Part shown: positions 17,310 through 26,371 of the stretch, in pieces
Layout of the letters: each line of letters opens with the position of its first letter
Numbering within the stretch: the stretch's first letter is position 1
From: Rhodonellum psychrophilum GCM71 = DSM 17998
GTDB taxonomy: Bacteria > Bacteroidota > Bacteroidia > Cytophagales > Cyclobacteriaceae
DNA length: 41,096 nt
Assembly: GCF_000381545.1 (NCBI RefSeq)
Contig: NZ_KB906698.1
Coordinates: forward strand, 1 to 41,096
Direction of reading: 5' to 3'
The notes under the pieces: generated by a model
Databases searched by the model: none
What the model was told of the DNA's origin: nothing
What the model saw: only the letters and a program-made list of their open reading frames with translations
Translations under genes and position numbers: made by a program

Positions 17310-18620
17310 CTACAAACGTGCATCTACATTTTCTTTTGACAAAACTGATTTCACGTCAAAAACCACCAAGTTTTCAGATTTCGTGATATCCCAAGCGTTG
17401 AATTCCTTATGCGCAACAGCTAAAATAACAGCGGCATATTGCCCCATCTCTGGTTGTTTTCCTCCATTGACAATCTCTATTCCGTATTCATGCTGGACTT
17501 CAGCAGGATCTGCCCATGGATCATAGACATCTACCTCCATGTCAAAGGATCTGAGTTCATTGTAGATATCAATCACGCGCGTATTTCTCACATCGGGACA
17601 GTCCTCCTTGAAAGTGAAACCCAAAATCAGTACTTTGGCATCAATGACTTTCAGGTCTTTGCGCATCATGTGCTTGATGGTCTCCGTGGCGACGTGTTTG
17701 CCCATGGAATCATTCAGCCTTCTTCCTGCCAGGATAATTTCCGGATGGTAGCCTACCTCCTGTGCCTTTTGGGCGAGATAAAACGGATCCACAGAAATAC
17801 AGTGCCCTCCTACCAGTCCCGGTTTGAAGGGCAGGAAGTTCCATTTGGTTCCGGCAGCTTCAAGCACCTCATTCGTATCGATATCCAACAGGTTGAAAAT
17901 CTTGGAAAGCTCATTGACAAAGGCAATATTGATATCCCTCTGAGAATTTTCGATCACCTTGGCAGCTTCCGCTACCTTGATGGAAGGTGCCTTGTGTGTG
18001 CCTGCTGTGATCACAGAACGATAGAGTTGATCCACATATTCGGCCACCTCGGGCGTACTGCCGGAAGTCACTTTTAAGATTTTCGCAACAGTATGTTCCT
18101 TATCGCCTGGATTGATCCTTTCGGGAGAATATCCAGCAAAGAAATCTTCATTATATTTTAATCCCGAAAACTGCTCCAAAACCGGAACACATTCCTCTTC
18201 GGTGACACCCGGATAGACGGTGGATTCATAGATCACCACATCCCCTTTTTTCAGATGTCGACCGATCATTTCAGACGCCTTCAGCATGGGTGTCAGGACG
18301 GGACGGTTGTGCTTGTCCGTCGGGGTAGGCACGGTGACGATATAGATGTTTCCATCACCAATCGACGCCACTGCATCTGTCACCAGAAGTCCTTTTCCAA
18401 CTTGGTTCAACTCCAGAGGGTTTTTCACCAACACGGATTGAAGCAATTCATCTGAAACTTCCAGGGTACGGTCATGGCCTTTTTGAAGCGCATCAATCCG
18501 AACGGGATTGATGTCATAGCCCACTGTTCTGTATTGCTTTGCAAATTCGACTGCCAGGGGAAGACCTACATAACCAAGGCCGATAATGACTATTTTTGAC
18601 TCTTTTAAAGGGATCAACAT
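17310..18620 (-). CDS. tviB: UDP-N-acetyl-hexosamine 6-dehydrogenase, TviB/WbpO type
   Basis: This enzyme of about 436 residues oxidises C6 of UDP-GlcNAc or UDP-GalNAc twice with NAD+ to give the UDP-HexNAc uronic acid. The N-terminal Rossmann motif is [17 protein letters not shown]; the family segments are [16 protein letters not shown] and [13 protein letters not shown]. The catalytic cysteine lies in [15 protein letters not shown] (C274 counted from the chosen start), preceded by the substrate lysine region [14 protein letters not shown] chose the ATG at 18620; a TTG at 18632 would add four residues. It begins the long minus-strand string of biosynthesis genes after 1.6 kb of non-coding DNA, so its own promoter should lie upstream, though I found no clear box. 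Confidence 0.92.
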   Translation of the reverse strand: MLIPLKESKIVIIGLGYVGLPLAVEFAKQYRTVGYDINPVRIDALQKGHDRTLEVSDELLQSVLVKNPLELNQVGKGLLVTDAVASIGDGNIYIVTVPTPTDKHNRPVLTPMLKASEMIGRHLKKGDVVIYESTVYPGVTEEECVPVLEQFSGLKYNEDFFAGYSPERINPGDKEHTVAKILKVTSGSTPEVAEYVDQLYRSVITAGTHKAPSIKVAEAAKVIENSQRDINIAFVNELSKIFNLLDIDTNEVLEAAGTKWNFLPFKPGLVGGHCISVDPFYLAQKAQEVGYHPEIILAGRRLNDSMGKHVATETIKHMMRKDLKVIDAKVLILGFTFKEDCPDVRNTRVIDIYNELRSFDMEVDVYDPWADPAEVQHEYGIEIVNGGKQPEMGQYAAVILAVAHKEFNAWDITKSENLVVFDVKSVLSKENVDARL

Positions 18621-18942
18621 AAAATTTTTCAAATGGATTTGGATCTAATCTCCCGCTGAAACAAATATTCTGATTGGCGGATATAAATCGTGTGAAATTT
18701 TTTCTTTCCCCTAAAACTTAAAAAACTGTGGGGGGTTAAAGAGGGGAATCGGATACAGCTTCGCCCTTTCAGTCACAGTACCTAGCGGAAAAAGCATGAT
18801 AAAGCCTTGATACACACGCGAAAGCCATAAAAGCAGGAAGGCGGTAAAAAAGCGGAGGTTGTTTTGGAAGGGCAAAGGTCGGGACTAATGGTCGGGAATC
18901 CTATACCCAATGTGGGGTATTTTTGAGTAAAGACGATGGAAT

Positions 18943-19020
18943 TGTAGAGAAAAGGACATGAAATTGTAGAGAAAAGGTAGATTGCCTGCGGCGTAGATTG
19001 CCCTACGGGCGTAGATATTG
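18943..19020 (+). repeat. GCGTAGATT-type intergenic element, copy downstream of manC
   Basis: The segment GCCTGCGGCGTAGATTGC followed by a CCTA/GGGC stretch and GCGTAGAT recurs at 21306-21338 with few changes. Both copies are preceded by AGAGAAA/GTAGAG-rich sequence. Shorter relatives (CGGCGTAGATTTTG) stand at 19109 and 19696, and inverted ones near 20205-20220. It is an uncharacterised repeat family that surrounds manC. Confidence 0.5.
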
Positions 19021-19108
19021 TGAATTTGAAGTTTGCTGATTGGATGGTTTGCTGAATGTTTTCTTTTACGGCGAAGCTATTCTACTTCTAGCCAAAAGAT
19101 TGCATGAT

Positions 19109-19586
19109 GCGTAGATTTTGTTTTTAGAGTTGAATTAAGAAGGTTTATCGCCAAAGCTTGTGGTGATGATCCGTGGTTATTTTTTTCTTTGTCACTTTTT
19201 GCTTGATCAAAAAGTAACCAAAAAATCAAGGCTGATATTTCTTCTCCAAATTGGGACGGGATAGTGCCAATACAATAATTTACTTTCAATTTGATTTTTG
19301 TCTGGCTTCTACGCGCTAAAAATGAGTGGATCTCCTCCGGGTACCCCTACGGAGCTAACTCATTTTCTTAACGCACTTCGAATCCTGACAAAAACCGCAG
19401 AAATATAGGCCATCGTTTCATCCAAGTGACGTTCGGCTGGAGGTGATCGTATACTTCTTACTCCGTAGTTTATGCGCTAAAAATCATTCCTATGATAAAA
19501 CTTCTGCTACAATGAACAAAACGTTTATAGCCTTATCCACACTCCTAAAGAAACCTAATTTGCTTTGCTCCCTATGCCATCCGGCG
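19109..19586 (+). repeat. Long direct repeat, copy 1 (~478 bp)
   Basis: This copy is collinear with 19698-20175 at a constant offset of 589 bp, with only scattered substitutions and a less-conserved stretch near the left end; the tight match runs from 19139. Two conserved hairpins are inside: 19191-19218 (ACTTTTTG-CTTGAT-CAAAAAGT with flanking GT/AC) and 19319-19366 (outer stem AAAATGAGT/ACTCATTTT, inner stem CTCCG/CGGAG). The open frame within (19443-19688) shows no domain. It looks like a duplicated non-coding or mobile-derived block; no transposase is present. Confidence 0.8.
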
Positions 19587-19697
19587 GTCATCTTCACAAT
19601 CTTTAGAGCTGAAAACTACGGTAAAAGCCGTAGTTATACATCAGTTGCTGAGAGCAATAGTAGATTGGCTGCGGGGATTAAATGGTAGATGCCTACG

Positions 19698-20175
19698 GCG
19701 TAGATTTTGTTATTTGATTTGAACTCAGAAGGTTTATCACCAAAGCTAGTGGTGATGATCAGTGGTTATTTTTTTCTTTGTCACTTTTTGCTTGATCAAA
19801 AAGTAACCAAAAAATCAAGGCTGATATTTCTTCTTCAAATTGGGACGGGATTGCGCCAGTACAATAATTTACTTTCAATTTGATTTTTGTCTGGCTTCTA
19901 CGCGCTAAAAATGAGTGGATCTCCTCCGGGTACCGCTACGGAGCGAACTCATTTTCTTAACGCACTTCGAATCCTGACAAAAACCGCAGAAATATAGGCC
20001 ATCGTTTCATCCACGCGAAGTTCGGCTGGAGGTGATCGTATACTTCTTACTCCGTAGTTTGTGCGCTAAAAATCATTCCTATGGTAAAACCTCTCCTGCA
20101 TTGAACAAAACGTTTATAGCCTTATCCACACTCCTAAAGAAACCTAATTTGCTTTGCTCCCTATGCCATCCGGCG
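19698..20175 (+). repeat. Long direct repeat, copy 2 (~478 bp)
   Basis: This is the second copy of the block at 19109-19586 at an offset of 589 bp, with no net insertion or deletion between copies. Both hairpins are kept (19780-19807 and 19908-19955), including substitutions in loops such as GGGTACCGC versus GGGTACCCC. It ends 60 bp from the manC stop codon. Maintenance of the structures suggests a structured RNA or recombination element, but two copies alone cannot prove selection. Confidence 0.8.
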
Positions 20176-20234
20176 AAGCCATTCTACGCCTCGGCTAATC
20201 AAGAGGCAATCTACGCGAAGCGTCTACCCCGAAT

Positions 20235-21233
20235 CTACTCTACCAATTCCGGATGCTCCTTTTCCAAGCGCTCGTAGATTTTCTTTACGTCTTGGGCTTT
20301 TTCTTTTTGGAGGACGAGGATGGCGTCTGATGTTTGGATCAGGAGGGTGTCTTTGAGTCCGAGGAATTCCGTGTGGATCTTGGTACCGATCACCATGTTT
20401 CCAAATTCATCGGGCTCTTGTCCCTGCTTGATGAGATAGTCGTAGATGGACACGAAAGAACCCATGTCTGACCAATGGAAATTGGAGGGAACCACTTTGA
20501 TTTTCTTGGTCTTTTCCATCACGGCATAATCCACGGAAATGGATGGTATCTGCATGGATTGTTCGAAATCCAAAAAGCCATCTTTTCGGGAATCAAATGC
20601 CGCTTTGGAATTTTGATAAAGAAGGGGTTCAAAGGATTTCAGTTCGGCTAGGAATGTTCCGGCCTGAAAACAAAACATCCCTGAATTCCAGAGGAAATTG
20701 CCTTTGGCGAGGAATTTTTCGGCTGTATCCAAATTTGGCTTTTCCCGGAAACCCTTTACTTCTTCCCCATCTGCCTCGATATAGCCAAAACCTGTTTCGG
20801 GTTTGGTGGGCTGCAACCCAAAGGTGACGACAAAACCTTCTTTGGCCAATGCGATGGCCCTTTGGACATTGACACCGTATTGGTCTACCCCCTCGATCAA
20901 ATGATCGGAAGGCGTCACGAACAAGACGTCATTTGGATCGGATTGGAAAGCCGCAAAGGCGATGGCTGCCGCCGTATTCCTGGGACAGGCTTCGATGATT
21001 TCCGAATAATGGGTTTCACCAATTTCACGCAAATCTTTGCGGGACAATTCATAGTTGTCCTTACTGCCGACCACCACGATGGTATCCGAAAAAGATTTGT
21101 TGCGCAAAACTGTTTTCTGAAAAAGCGTTTGTCCTTCAAAAATGGGAAGGTACTGCTTGGGACTGCTTTTCCTTGAAAGTGGCCATAGCCTAGAGCCGAC
21201 ACCTCCGGAAAGAATTACGTTGATGATTTTCAA
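20235..21233 (-). CDS. manC: Mannose-1-phosphate guanylyltransferase
   Basis: This is a 332-residue nucleotidyltransferase that makes GDP-mannose from mannose-1-phosphate and GTP. Signature motifs are ILSGGVGSRLWPLSRKSSPKQ near the N-terminus, FVTPSDHLIE, the sugar-binding GFGYIEADGEEVKGFREKPN and NFLWNSGMFCF. It lacks the C-terminal isomerase half of bifunctional ManC/AlgA proteins (about 470 residues), so it is monofunctional. The start is TTG at 21233, which gives the standard N-terminus; an in-frame stop lies 12 bases upstream and there is no ATG option. It stands alone between two repeat-rich spacers, so it is probably its own transcription unit. It supplies mannose or a GDP-mannose-derived sugar to the polysaccharide. 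Confidence 0.92.
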   Translation of the reverse strand: MKIINVILSGGVGSRLWPLSRKSSPKQYLPIFEGQTLFQKTVLRNKSFSDTIVVVGSKDNYELSRKDLREIGETHYSEIIEACPRNTAAAIAFAAFQSDPNDVLFVTPSDHLIEGVDQYGVNVQRAIALAKEGFVVTFGLQPTKPETGFGYIEADGEEVKGFREKPNLDTAEKFLAKGNFLWNSGMFCFQAGTFLAELKSFEPLLYQNSKAAFDSRKDGFLDFEQSMQIPSISVDYAVMEKTKKIKVVPSNFHWSDMGSFVSIYDYLIKQGQEPDEFGNMVIGTKIHTEFLGLKDTLLIQTSDAILVLQKEKAQDVKKIYERLEKEHPELVE

Positions 21234-21270
21234 ATTGAAGTGTCTTTATGGTAAGAGAAGAAAGGGAAAT

Positions 21271-21338
21271 GTAAAGGGTAGAGAAATAGTAGAGAATCAG
21301 TAGAAGCCTGCGGCGTAGATTGCGCTAGGCGCGTAGAT
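21271..21338 (+). repeat. GCGTAGATT-type intergenic element, copy upstream of manC
   Basis: This is the partner of 18943-19020: a TAGAGAAA/TAGTAGAG-rich lead, then GCCTGCGGCGTAGATTGC and a GCGCGTAGAT end. Its position just upstream of manC, with the partner just downstream, suggests repeats that bracket the gene. Whether they are inserted elements or remnants is unknown. Confidence 0.45.
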
Positions 21339-21450
21339 TTCGGGTATTTTAAGCTTTACGATTTGATTTGGGCTTGGCCGATTTCTAAGGGGAAGCCCAA
21401 TTAACCCGTTGTATGCCATCTCAATTCTTTTCCGGCCTTAAATTGTTTTA

Positions 21451-21526
21451 TAATCAGTCGGTTGTTTCCTGTTTTTGACTTCATCCTATCGGACCATAAA
21501 TGATTATCCAAATAATTTGATTCTCC
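21451..21526 (+). repeat. Dispersed intergenic element, copy 1
   Basis: This copy aligns with 22001-22094, 26219-26296 (opposite strand) and 32053-32125. Shared parts are AATCAG...GGTTGTTT, the core TTTTTGACTTCATCCTATCG, and an end TCCAAATAATTTGATT. All copies lie between genes. Confidence 0.6.
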
Positions 21527-22000
21527 AGTAGTTAGCGCCCTATTTGGAAGTCTATTGCATATGACGGGTTGAAGCCAGATTAAAATCTCCTCTCGAATGC
21601 TTCTTCAAAAAACGGTCCAAACGGATTTCCACAGCTTCGCCCTTTCGGTCCCATTTAGAGGGCCTTCAGCAAGTGGGATTTCTGAATCAACAAAGAAAGG
21701 AAACCCCTTAAATATTTTGCTGATGGATCGAAATTAATCCAAATGGCTTTTTTTGACGCACCAAACAACCAGAATATTCTGGATTTAGGAAAAGATCTCC
21801 ACAATCAATCGCGCTCAAAGATAACAGCTGCGTATTTTATTTACCCACTCCAGATCCTATTTTTTGAATAATTAAAGTACCGATCAGGAATTCAACAGGT
21901 GGGATTAAGCGTGTTGCACTCGAAATGATCGGTTGTTTCCGCCCTCCTTCCGCTGGAAACTGACGTCCCGCGGAGATTTAATATCATGCATGCCCCAATA

Positions 22001-22094
22001 CCAAGCTGAAATTGATTCATGATCAGCTTTTGTTTGCTGTATTCGACTTCCCCCTATCGGTACCAGGCCTAGTGCTCCAAATAGTCTGATTTTC
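22001..22094 (+). repeat. Dispersed intergenic element, copy 2
   Basis: This is the longest copy. It begins CCAAGCTGAAATTGATTCAT, identical to copy 4, carries a core TTCGACTTCCCCCTATCGG, and ends CTCCAAATAGTCTGATTTT, nearly identical to copy 3. It lies 55 bp past the stop of the 202-residue gene in the direction of transcription. Confidence 0.65.
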
Positions 22095-22148
22095 TTGCTG
22101 TTTCAAGCCCATTAGAAAATGGAGTGCATATTTCGGGCAATACTTTCT

Positions 22149-22757
22149 TCAATCAATCTTTTTTTTCAAGACCTCCCAGAGCGAGGCAAAGGTGGTGCTG
22201 TCGTGAATCACGAGAATATGGGTGTGGACAAACTTTTCAATCAGGCAGCATTCATTCTCCCCATTATGCCCCAGGATTTGGTTGGACGCCCAGTTTTTTG
22301 TTTTTGAAAAGGTCTCGGCTCCCATTGCTTCCAAAGTGAAAGCACTTTGGACATCTGAATGATACTCCCTACCAAATTCATATTTTTTGTGCCAGACGGC
22401 CAGTGGTTTTTCGTCATACCACAATTTATATACCGTAGTGGGTCGATTGTCCACTTTTTTGACATACCTATTGATTTTCAGAGGCAAACCCAATACCTTA
22501 ACTTTCGCCGAAAGTTTGAGGTGCATCTTCTGGTCTTCCTTCCAGAAAGCATTGCCAAGCGAAAGTGCGCCTTTGTAAGGGAAACACGCATTCTCCGGCA
22601 CGCCAATAAGCTTATAATTTAGTTCGGCAAACAGGGGGACAGGATAGAAAAAATCAGAGATATGGCTGTATTCGTAATCAATCATCCAACCATCTTTCAT
22701 CAGACTTTTGGATTTTTTACCATTCAGAATTAAGCGAAGCATATTGATAAAACTCAT
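22149..22757 (-). CDS. Hypothetical protein, 202 residues
   Basis: I do not recognise this protein. It has an ATG start and no signal peptide or membrane segment, and is rich in aromatic and charged residues. Notable segments are DGWMIDYEYSHISDFFYPVP, KVKVLGLPLKINRYVKKVD, and a cysteine pair in NGENECCLIEKFVHTH. The composition is that of a real soluble alpha/beta protein rather than a chance frame. It is probably transcribed alone: a strong terminator (22998-23030) ends the upstream wzc unit, and a good Bacteroidota promoter (22957-22984) with an inverted repeat over the likely start point lies about 200 bp upstream. It stands between wzc and manC, but a part in polysaccharide synthesis is only guilt by association. 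Confidence 0.7.
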   Translation of the reverse strand: MSFINMLRLILNGKKSKSLMKDGWMIDYEYSHISDFFYPVPLFAELNYKLIGVPENACFPYKGALSLGNAFWKEDQKMHLKLSAKVKVLGLPLKINRYVKKVDNRPTTVYKLWYDEKPLAVWHKKYEFGREYHSDVQSAFTLEAMGAETFSKTKNWASNQILGHNGENECCLIEKFVHTHILVIHDSTTFASLWEVLKKKID

Positions 22758-22923
22758 AAGTATAAATAAAAATTAGTCAAAAGAAAGCAGGGGTTTAAGC
22801 CTGCAAGAAGTATAAAATTTAAGGCAAGCCTGATGTCCGACCAATGGGTAAAAATTATCCCATCATGGTGTAGCCGTTGATAAAAGAACTTAAATAGTTT
22901 TTTTTGGGAAAAAGCTTTTTTGG

Positions 22924-22954
22924 GCATTATCAACAGGAAAAATGCTGATAATGC
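22924..22954 (-). promoter_or_regulatory. Inverted repeat over probable transcription start (operator or 5' hairpin)
   Basis: A perfect 9-bp inverted repeat GCATTATCA/TGATAATGC with a 13-base spacer stands right downstream of the predicted -7 box on the minus strand. It would cover or follow the start point, a usual place for a repressor site. It could instead form a hairpin at the 5' end of the mRNA. Confidence 0.4.
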
Positions 22955-22956
22955 GT

Positions 22957-22984
22957 CAAATATACCTCTTTAAATTTTATACAA
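22957..22984 (-). promoter_or_regulatory. Predicted Bacteroidota-type promoter for the 202-residue gene
   Basis: On the minus strand a TATATTTG (22964-22957) matches the -7 consensus TAnnTTTG exactly, with TTG at 22984-22982, 17 bases upstream. It is placed between the wzc terminator and the hypothetical gene, where a promoter is needed. Confidence 0.45.
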
Positions 22985-22997
22985 TACTGCTTTTTCA

Positions 22998-23030
22998 TAA
23001 AAAAAGCCCTCTCCAGATAGAGAGGGCTTT
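22998..23030 (-). terminator. Rho-independent terminator after the second wzc gene
   Basis: A perfect 11-bp stem AAAGCCCTCTC/GAGAGGGCTTT (23003-23013 with 23020-23030) and a 6-base loop is followed on the minus strand by a run of seven Ts. It begins 52 bases past the wzc stop codon. This is the clearest intrinsic terminator in the window. Confidence 0.9.
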
Positions 23031-23081
23031 GGGGAATTTTCAATGCCTTGATGTGGAGGAATTTACACCAAATCAAAAGGA

Positions 23082-25514
23082 TCAAGACAATTTACTTCTT
23101 TTTAATGCACGCTTCCACCAAGGGAGTTGGACTTCATCATGGTAGCCATAAGATCCACCATAGCCGTAACCGTATCCATAACCATAACCATAACCCCGAT
23201 CGATATGAACGTCATTTAAGATGCCATACATTTTGGAAACGCCTCCTTTTTCAACCAGGTTGTTCAGGATTTGCAAATTGGCTTTTTGGGAATAGCCCTG
23301 ACGGAAAACGAAGAAATTCACATCCGAATAGGCAAAAAGTTCTTTGGTTTCCGAGACCAAGCCCACGGGTGGACAATCCAATATGACCACATCGTAATGC
23401 TCCTTTATCTCTTTCATGATTACAGCGAATTTGTCCTGAAGCAAAAGCTCTGCGGGATTTGGTGGAATCGGACCGGAAAGGATGATGTCCAGGTTGTCAT
23501 ACCCTGATGGTTTGACCACTTGTTGCCAAGGCATATCCGTGCTCAGGCAGGTACTCATCCCCTTGTCATTGACGGTATTGAAGTCCTGTGCAATTTTGGG
23601 TTTTCTCAAATCCAATCCGATCAAAAGGGTCTTCTTTCCCATCAGGGAATAGACGGAGGCCATGTTGATGGAGATAAATGTTTTTCCTTCGCCCGAAATG
23701 GTAGAGGTAAACAAAAGCGTCAGTTGTTTTTTGGGACTCAAATAGGACATGTCTGCCCTGAGATTCCGGAAAGCCTCGGTCACCGAAGACCTTGGATTGT
23801 TCAAGACCGGTTTGGGATCTTCTGCATTGTTTCTCCCGATCATTCCAATCAGGGGAACCTTGATCTGATTTTCCAAATCTTTGGGATCCTCGATCTTGGT
23901 GTTGAGGAAATCCTTGATCGTAATAAAGCCTATCGGCAGGACCATCCCCAAGATCAAACCGATCAAGAGGTTCAGTGTTCTTTTGGGGGCAACAGGTACT
24001 GACCCCGCTTTGGCAAAATCCAACACGGAATTTTTAGGCATATTGGAGGCCTTGGTGATTTCGGCCTCTGCCCGCTTTTGAAGCAGGTAGATGTAAATAT
24101 TTTCATTGATGGCGAACTGCCTTTGGATGCCCAACAACTTTCTTTCCGTTTCCGGCAAAGCATTGATTTCCTTTTCGATGATCGCTACCCTTCTTTTCAA
24201 ATCTACGAGCAAATTGTTGGTGTTTTGGATTGCAGAACTGACATTTTCCTGCAGCGCCTTTTTCGTGTTCTGGATCTTGCTTCTCACCTCCCGCACCACC
24301 GGGGTTTGATCTGAAAAATTGGCCGTCAAGCGCACCCTCTCTGCCTGCAATTCACTAAGATTCGCCACCAGTGCATTGAGCAAGGGATCCGTAACTCCGG
24401 TGAGAGAAGGTGCGATCAATCCGTCCAATTGATCGTTTTTGAGGTAAGTGAGAAGTGTATTGTAGTATTTGAGGGAGATTTCGGATTGGGATTTTTCCTT
24501 TTCCAATTCCTGTAACCTTTCAAACACCAAAGAACCTTCCTCACTCAGGTTAAAAATCCGGTTTTCTGAACGGTAGGTTTGAAGCCTGTTCTCGAAAAAG
24601 GTGAGTGAATCCGTGATCCCGGACAGTTGCTGCTCTATAAATCGGATGGTACTCTCAGAAGATCGATTTTTTTCTTTCAATTCCCTTTCCAGGTAAACGT
24701 CCATCAATTTGTTGATATAATCTTCTCCCAATCTTCTGATGGGCGTCTCCAAAGTCAAGGTAAGGATGGAAGCCTGTTTGTTGATCGGGGTAATGTTGAT
24801 CTGGTTCTTGAAAGACAATGCCAGCGAGGGAACATCCCGAAGGGTGAAAAAGATTTCCTCGCCTGTCAAGGCAGACGTATTGTTGACCGTAAATTTAAAA
24901 TTTTCGCCCTGAATGGGTTCTCCAAAGGTATACACTCCTTTGTTCAGCGAATTTTGGGTCAATTGCGTTTTGTAAAAAGGATCCGCAGGATTGAACACTT
25001 GAAATTCCTCCTCTGCAATGTCCAGTTCAAATTTATTGTCCCCTATCGCTGTCAGTTTGAGCATTCCACCCACCAATTGGGGATGGTTCCAATCCACGCT
25101 GACGTATACGGGTACGTTTCCGTAAATCTGGGTGGTTCTTAAAAAACCCTCTTTAAAATAAGACACATTCAGTGTCAATTCATTGATGGCTTCAACCGCA
25201 AGGGTGTAGGATTTGAGTATCCCGATTTCGTTGTCGATGTTGTTTTTCCCCTGCAAAAGTCCCGAAGATTCAAAAAGGTCCGTTCCCAAGGCAGGCTTGT
25301 CATCTGCCACCACCACAGTGGCTTCCACTTGGTAGATGGGCGTGGTATACCGGGTGATAAAGAATGCAGCCAAAACCCCAATCAGCATGCAGCCCAGGAT
25401 CAGGGGCCAAAACTTGAGATAATTGAATAAGAGCACTTTTAAATCAATCTCGTCTTCATTTTCGGGACGAAAGGGAGCGGGATTGGGATTTTGATTGGAA
25501 TGAGGAGTGTTCAT
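23082..25514 (-). CDS. wzc: Wzc-type chain-length regulator and tyrosine autokinase, copy 2
   Basis: This 810-residue polysaccharide co-polymerase spans the inner membrane and works with Wza and Wzy to set chain length and drive export. Domains in order: first transmembrane segment ~33-55 (FWPLILGCMLIGVLAAFF), Wzz-type periplasmic domain, long coiled coils (~280-470), second transmembrane segment ~514-533, then a cytoplasmic BY-kinase domain with Walker A STISGEGKT (604-612), Walker A' LLIGLDLRKP (630-639) and Walker B VVILDCPPVG (709-718). The C-terminal tail has eight tyrosines in a (GY)n run at 774-791, the expected autophosphorylation cluster. It is a close paralogue of the gene at 26542-28983, lies 1 kb downstream of it and ends at a strong terminator. 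Confidence 0.93.
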   Translation of the reverse strand: MNTPHSNQNPNPAPFRPENEDEIDLKVLLFNYLKFWPLILGCMLIGVLAAFFITRYTTPIYQVEATVVVADDKPALGTDLFESSGLLQGKNNIDNEIGILKSYTLAVEAINELTLNVSYFKEGFLRTTQIYGNVPVYVSVDWNHPQLVGGMLKLTAIGDNKFELDIAEEEFQVFNPADPFYKTQLTQNSLNKGVYTFGEPIQGENFKFTVNNTSALTGEEIFFTLRDVPSLALSFKNQINITPINKQASILTLTLETPIRRLGEDYINKLMDVYLERELKEKNRSSESTIRFIEQQLSGITDSLTFFENRLQTYRSENRIFNLSEEGSLVFERLQELEKEKSQSEISLKYYNTLLTYLKNDQLDGLIAPSLTGVTDPLLNALVANLSELQAERVRLTANFSDQTPVVREVRSKIQNTKKALQENVSSAIQNTNNLLVDLKRRVAIIEKEINALPETERKLLGIQRQFAINENIYIYLLQKRAEAEITKASNMPKNSVLDFAKAGSVPVAPKRTLNLLIGLILGMVLPIGFITIKDFLNTKIEDPKDLENQIKVPLIGMIGRNNAEDPKPVLNNPRSSVTEAFRNLRADMSYLSPKKQLTLLFTSTISGEGKTFISINMASVYSLMGKKTLLIGLDLRKPKIAQDFNTVNDKGMSTCLSTDMPWQQVVKPSGYDNLDIILSGPIPPNPAELLLQDKFAVIMKEIKEHYDVVILDCPPVGLVSETKELFAYSDVNFFVFRQGYSQKANLQILNNLVEKGGVSKMYGILNDVHIDRGYGYGYGYGYGYGGSYGYHDEVQLPWWKRALKRSKLS

Positions 25515-26218
25515 AAAATCTTATTGCGTAATACTATTAAGGTCGTTGACAAGTGAATGGATGGGGACTGCAAACTCCGTTCCTTATCCGCAGGATGTTG
25601 TTTTTGGAAAAATGCCTAAGGTAGGGCTGGATAAGGTGATGCATTGAAAATTTTTATTTTTGTTGGTCTGTGGGTGTCCATCAAAACAGGACTCCATGGT
25701 CCTTGTTTCAGGATTGTTCTGGTTAAGCGCTTTAATCTCGTGATGCGTCTGCGTGGGCAGAAACACATCTTTTTTGAATCTAAATATTACAAATGCACCT
25801 GGGAACTTCAACCATTAGAATGAAGTGGAAACTGTACAAGTAAAGCCAATGGGGCATTTCCTCTTTCACTTTTCCTCAATTTCAGGATTTTTTCTACAAG
25901 TGCCTTTCCTCAATCCTGTGGAATCCACATTTTAGGATAAGCCCCATTGATGGTTTATAAAAACCGATTGAAATCCGCTCTTACCGATTGGCCATTGACA
26001 ATTGGTTTTTTGGGATCTCTAGATTCCACGACCAATAAATTCATGATTTCAAATAATTCACAAATTTATGAAATAATTTGATGGAATGTTACAGTTTTCG
26101 GTAATAAAGAAGGAAGTGCCACTCCTCTTGGTTGAAAAGGATATTTTGAAATAAAATGCGATTGCAATTCAACCCGAAATATGCAGTAGGTTTCCAAATG
26201 GGATTGGAACTGAAAAAA

Positions 26219-26296
26219 AATCAGACTATTGGGAGAACAATTCCTGACACCAATAGGGTGAAGTCAAAAATAGTCAACAACTAATTGATTATCAGT
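26219..26296 (-). repeat. Dispersed intergenic element, copy 3 (reversed)
   Basis: Read on the minus strand it gives GTTGTTGAC, the core TTTTTGACTTCACCCTATTG and the end CCCAATAGTCTGATTTT, matching copies 1 and 2. It is the only copy in this orientation, so the element is not simply a shared 3' end of co-oriented genes. Confidence 0.65.
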
Positions 26297-26371
26297 AAAT
26301 TAAAATATTAAATGGAGTTCTTAATGCATAAAACGGGCAAAACCCAAACCCTATTTGTTATTCATGAAAGA

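Larger units (their letters stand above)
18621..20234. other. 1.6-kb non-coding, repeat-rich spacer between manC and tviB
   Basis: I see no gene here. The spacer holds a duplicated block (19109-19586 and 19698-20175, see separate entries), a GCGTAGATT-type element at 18978-19017, a perfect hairpin AACTACGG-TAAAAG-CCGTAGTT at 19614-19635 between the two copies, and GCCTC/GAGGC pairing at 20188-20207. Open frames of 66-81 codons inside the copies are duplicated only because the DNA is, and carry no recognisable domain. A 16-base string (ACAGCTTCGCCCTTTC) at 18755 recurs at 21631, on the other side of manC. Confidence 0.7.
21234..22148. other. 0.9-kb non-coding spacer upstream of manC
   Basis: No gene is visible on either strand. 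It contains a second GCGTAGATT-type element (21271-21338), an 8-bp inverted repeat TTGGGCTT/AAGCCCAA (21368-21375, 21393-21400), two copies of a dispersed element (21451-21526 and 22001-22094), and a perfect 14-bp palindrome CCAGAATATTCTGG at 21769-21782. GTTTCC/GGAAAC pairs at 21935-21960. The manC promoter should lie here, but I could not pick out a clear box. Confidence 0.6.

Noticed and set aside
19443-20277. Two similar plus-strand frames (from 19443 and 20032) that look like paralogous small proteins
   Set aside because: They are similar only because the DNA block is duplicated; they diverge where the repeat ends, the second runs into the manC stop region, and they have no domain.
25584-25811. 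A 75-codon frame between the wzc paralogues
   Set aside because: TTG start, no recognisable domain, in a spacer with many repeats and an inverted repeat across its end.
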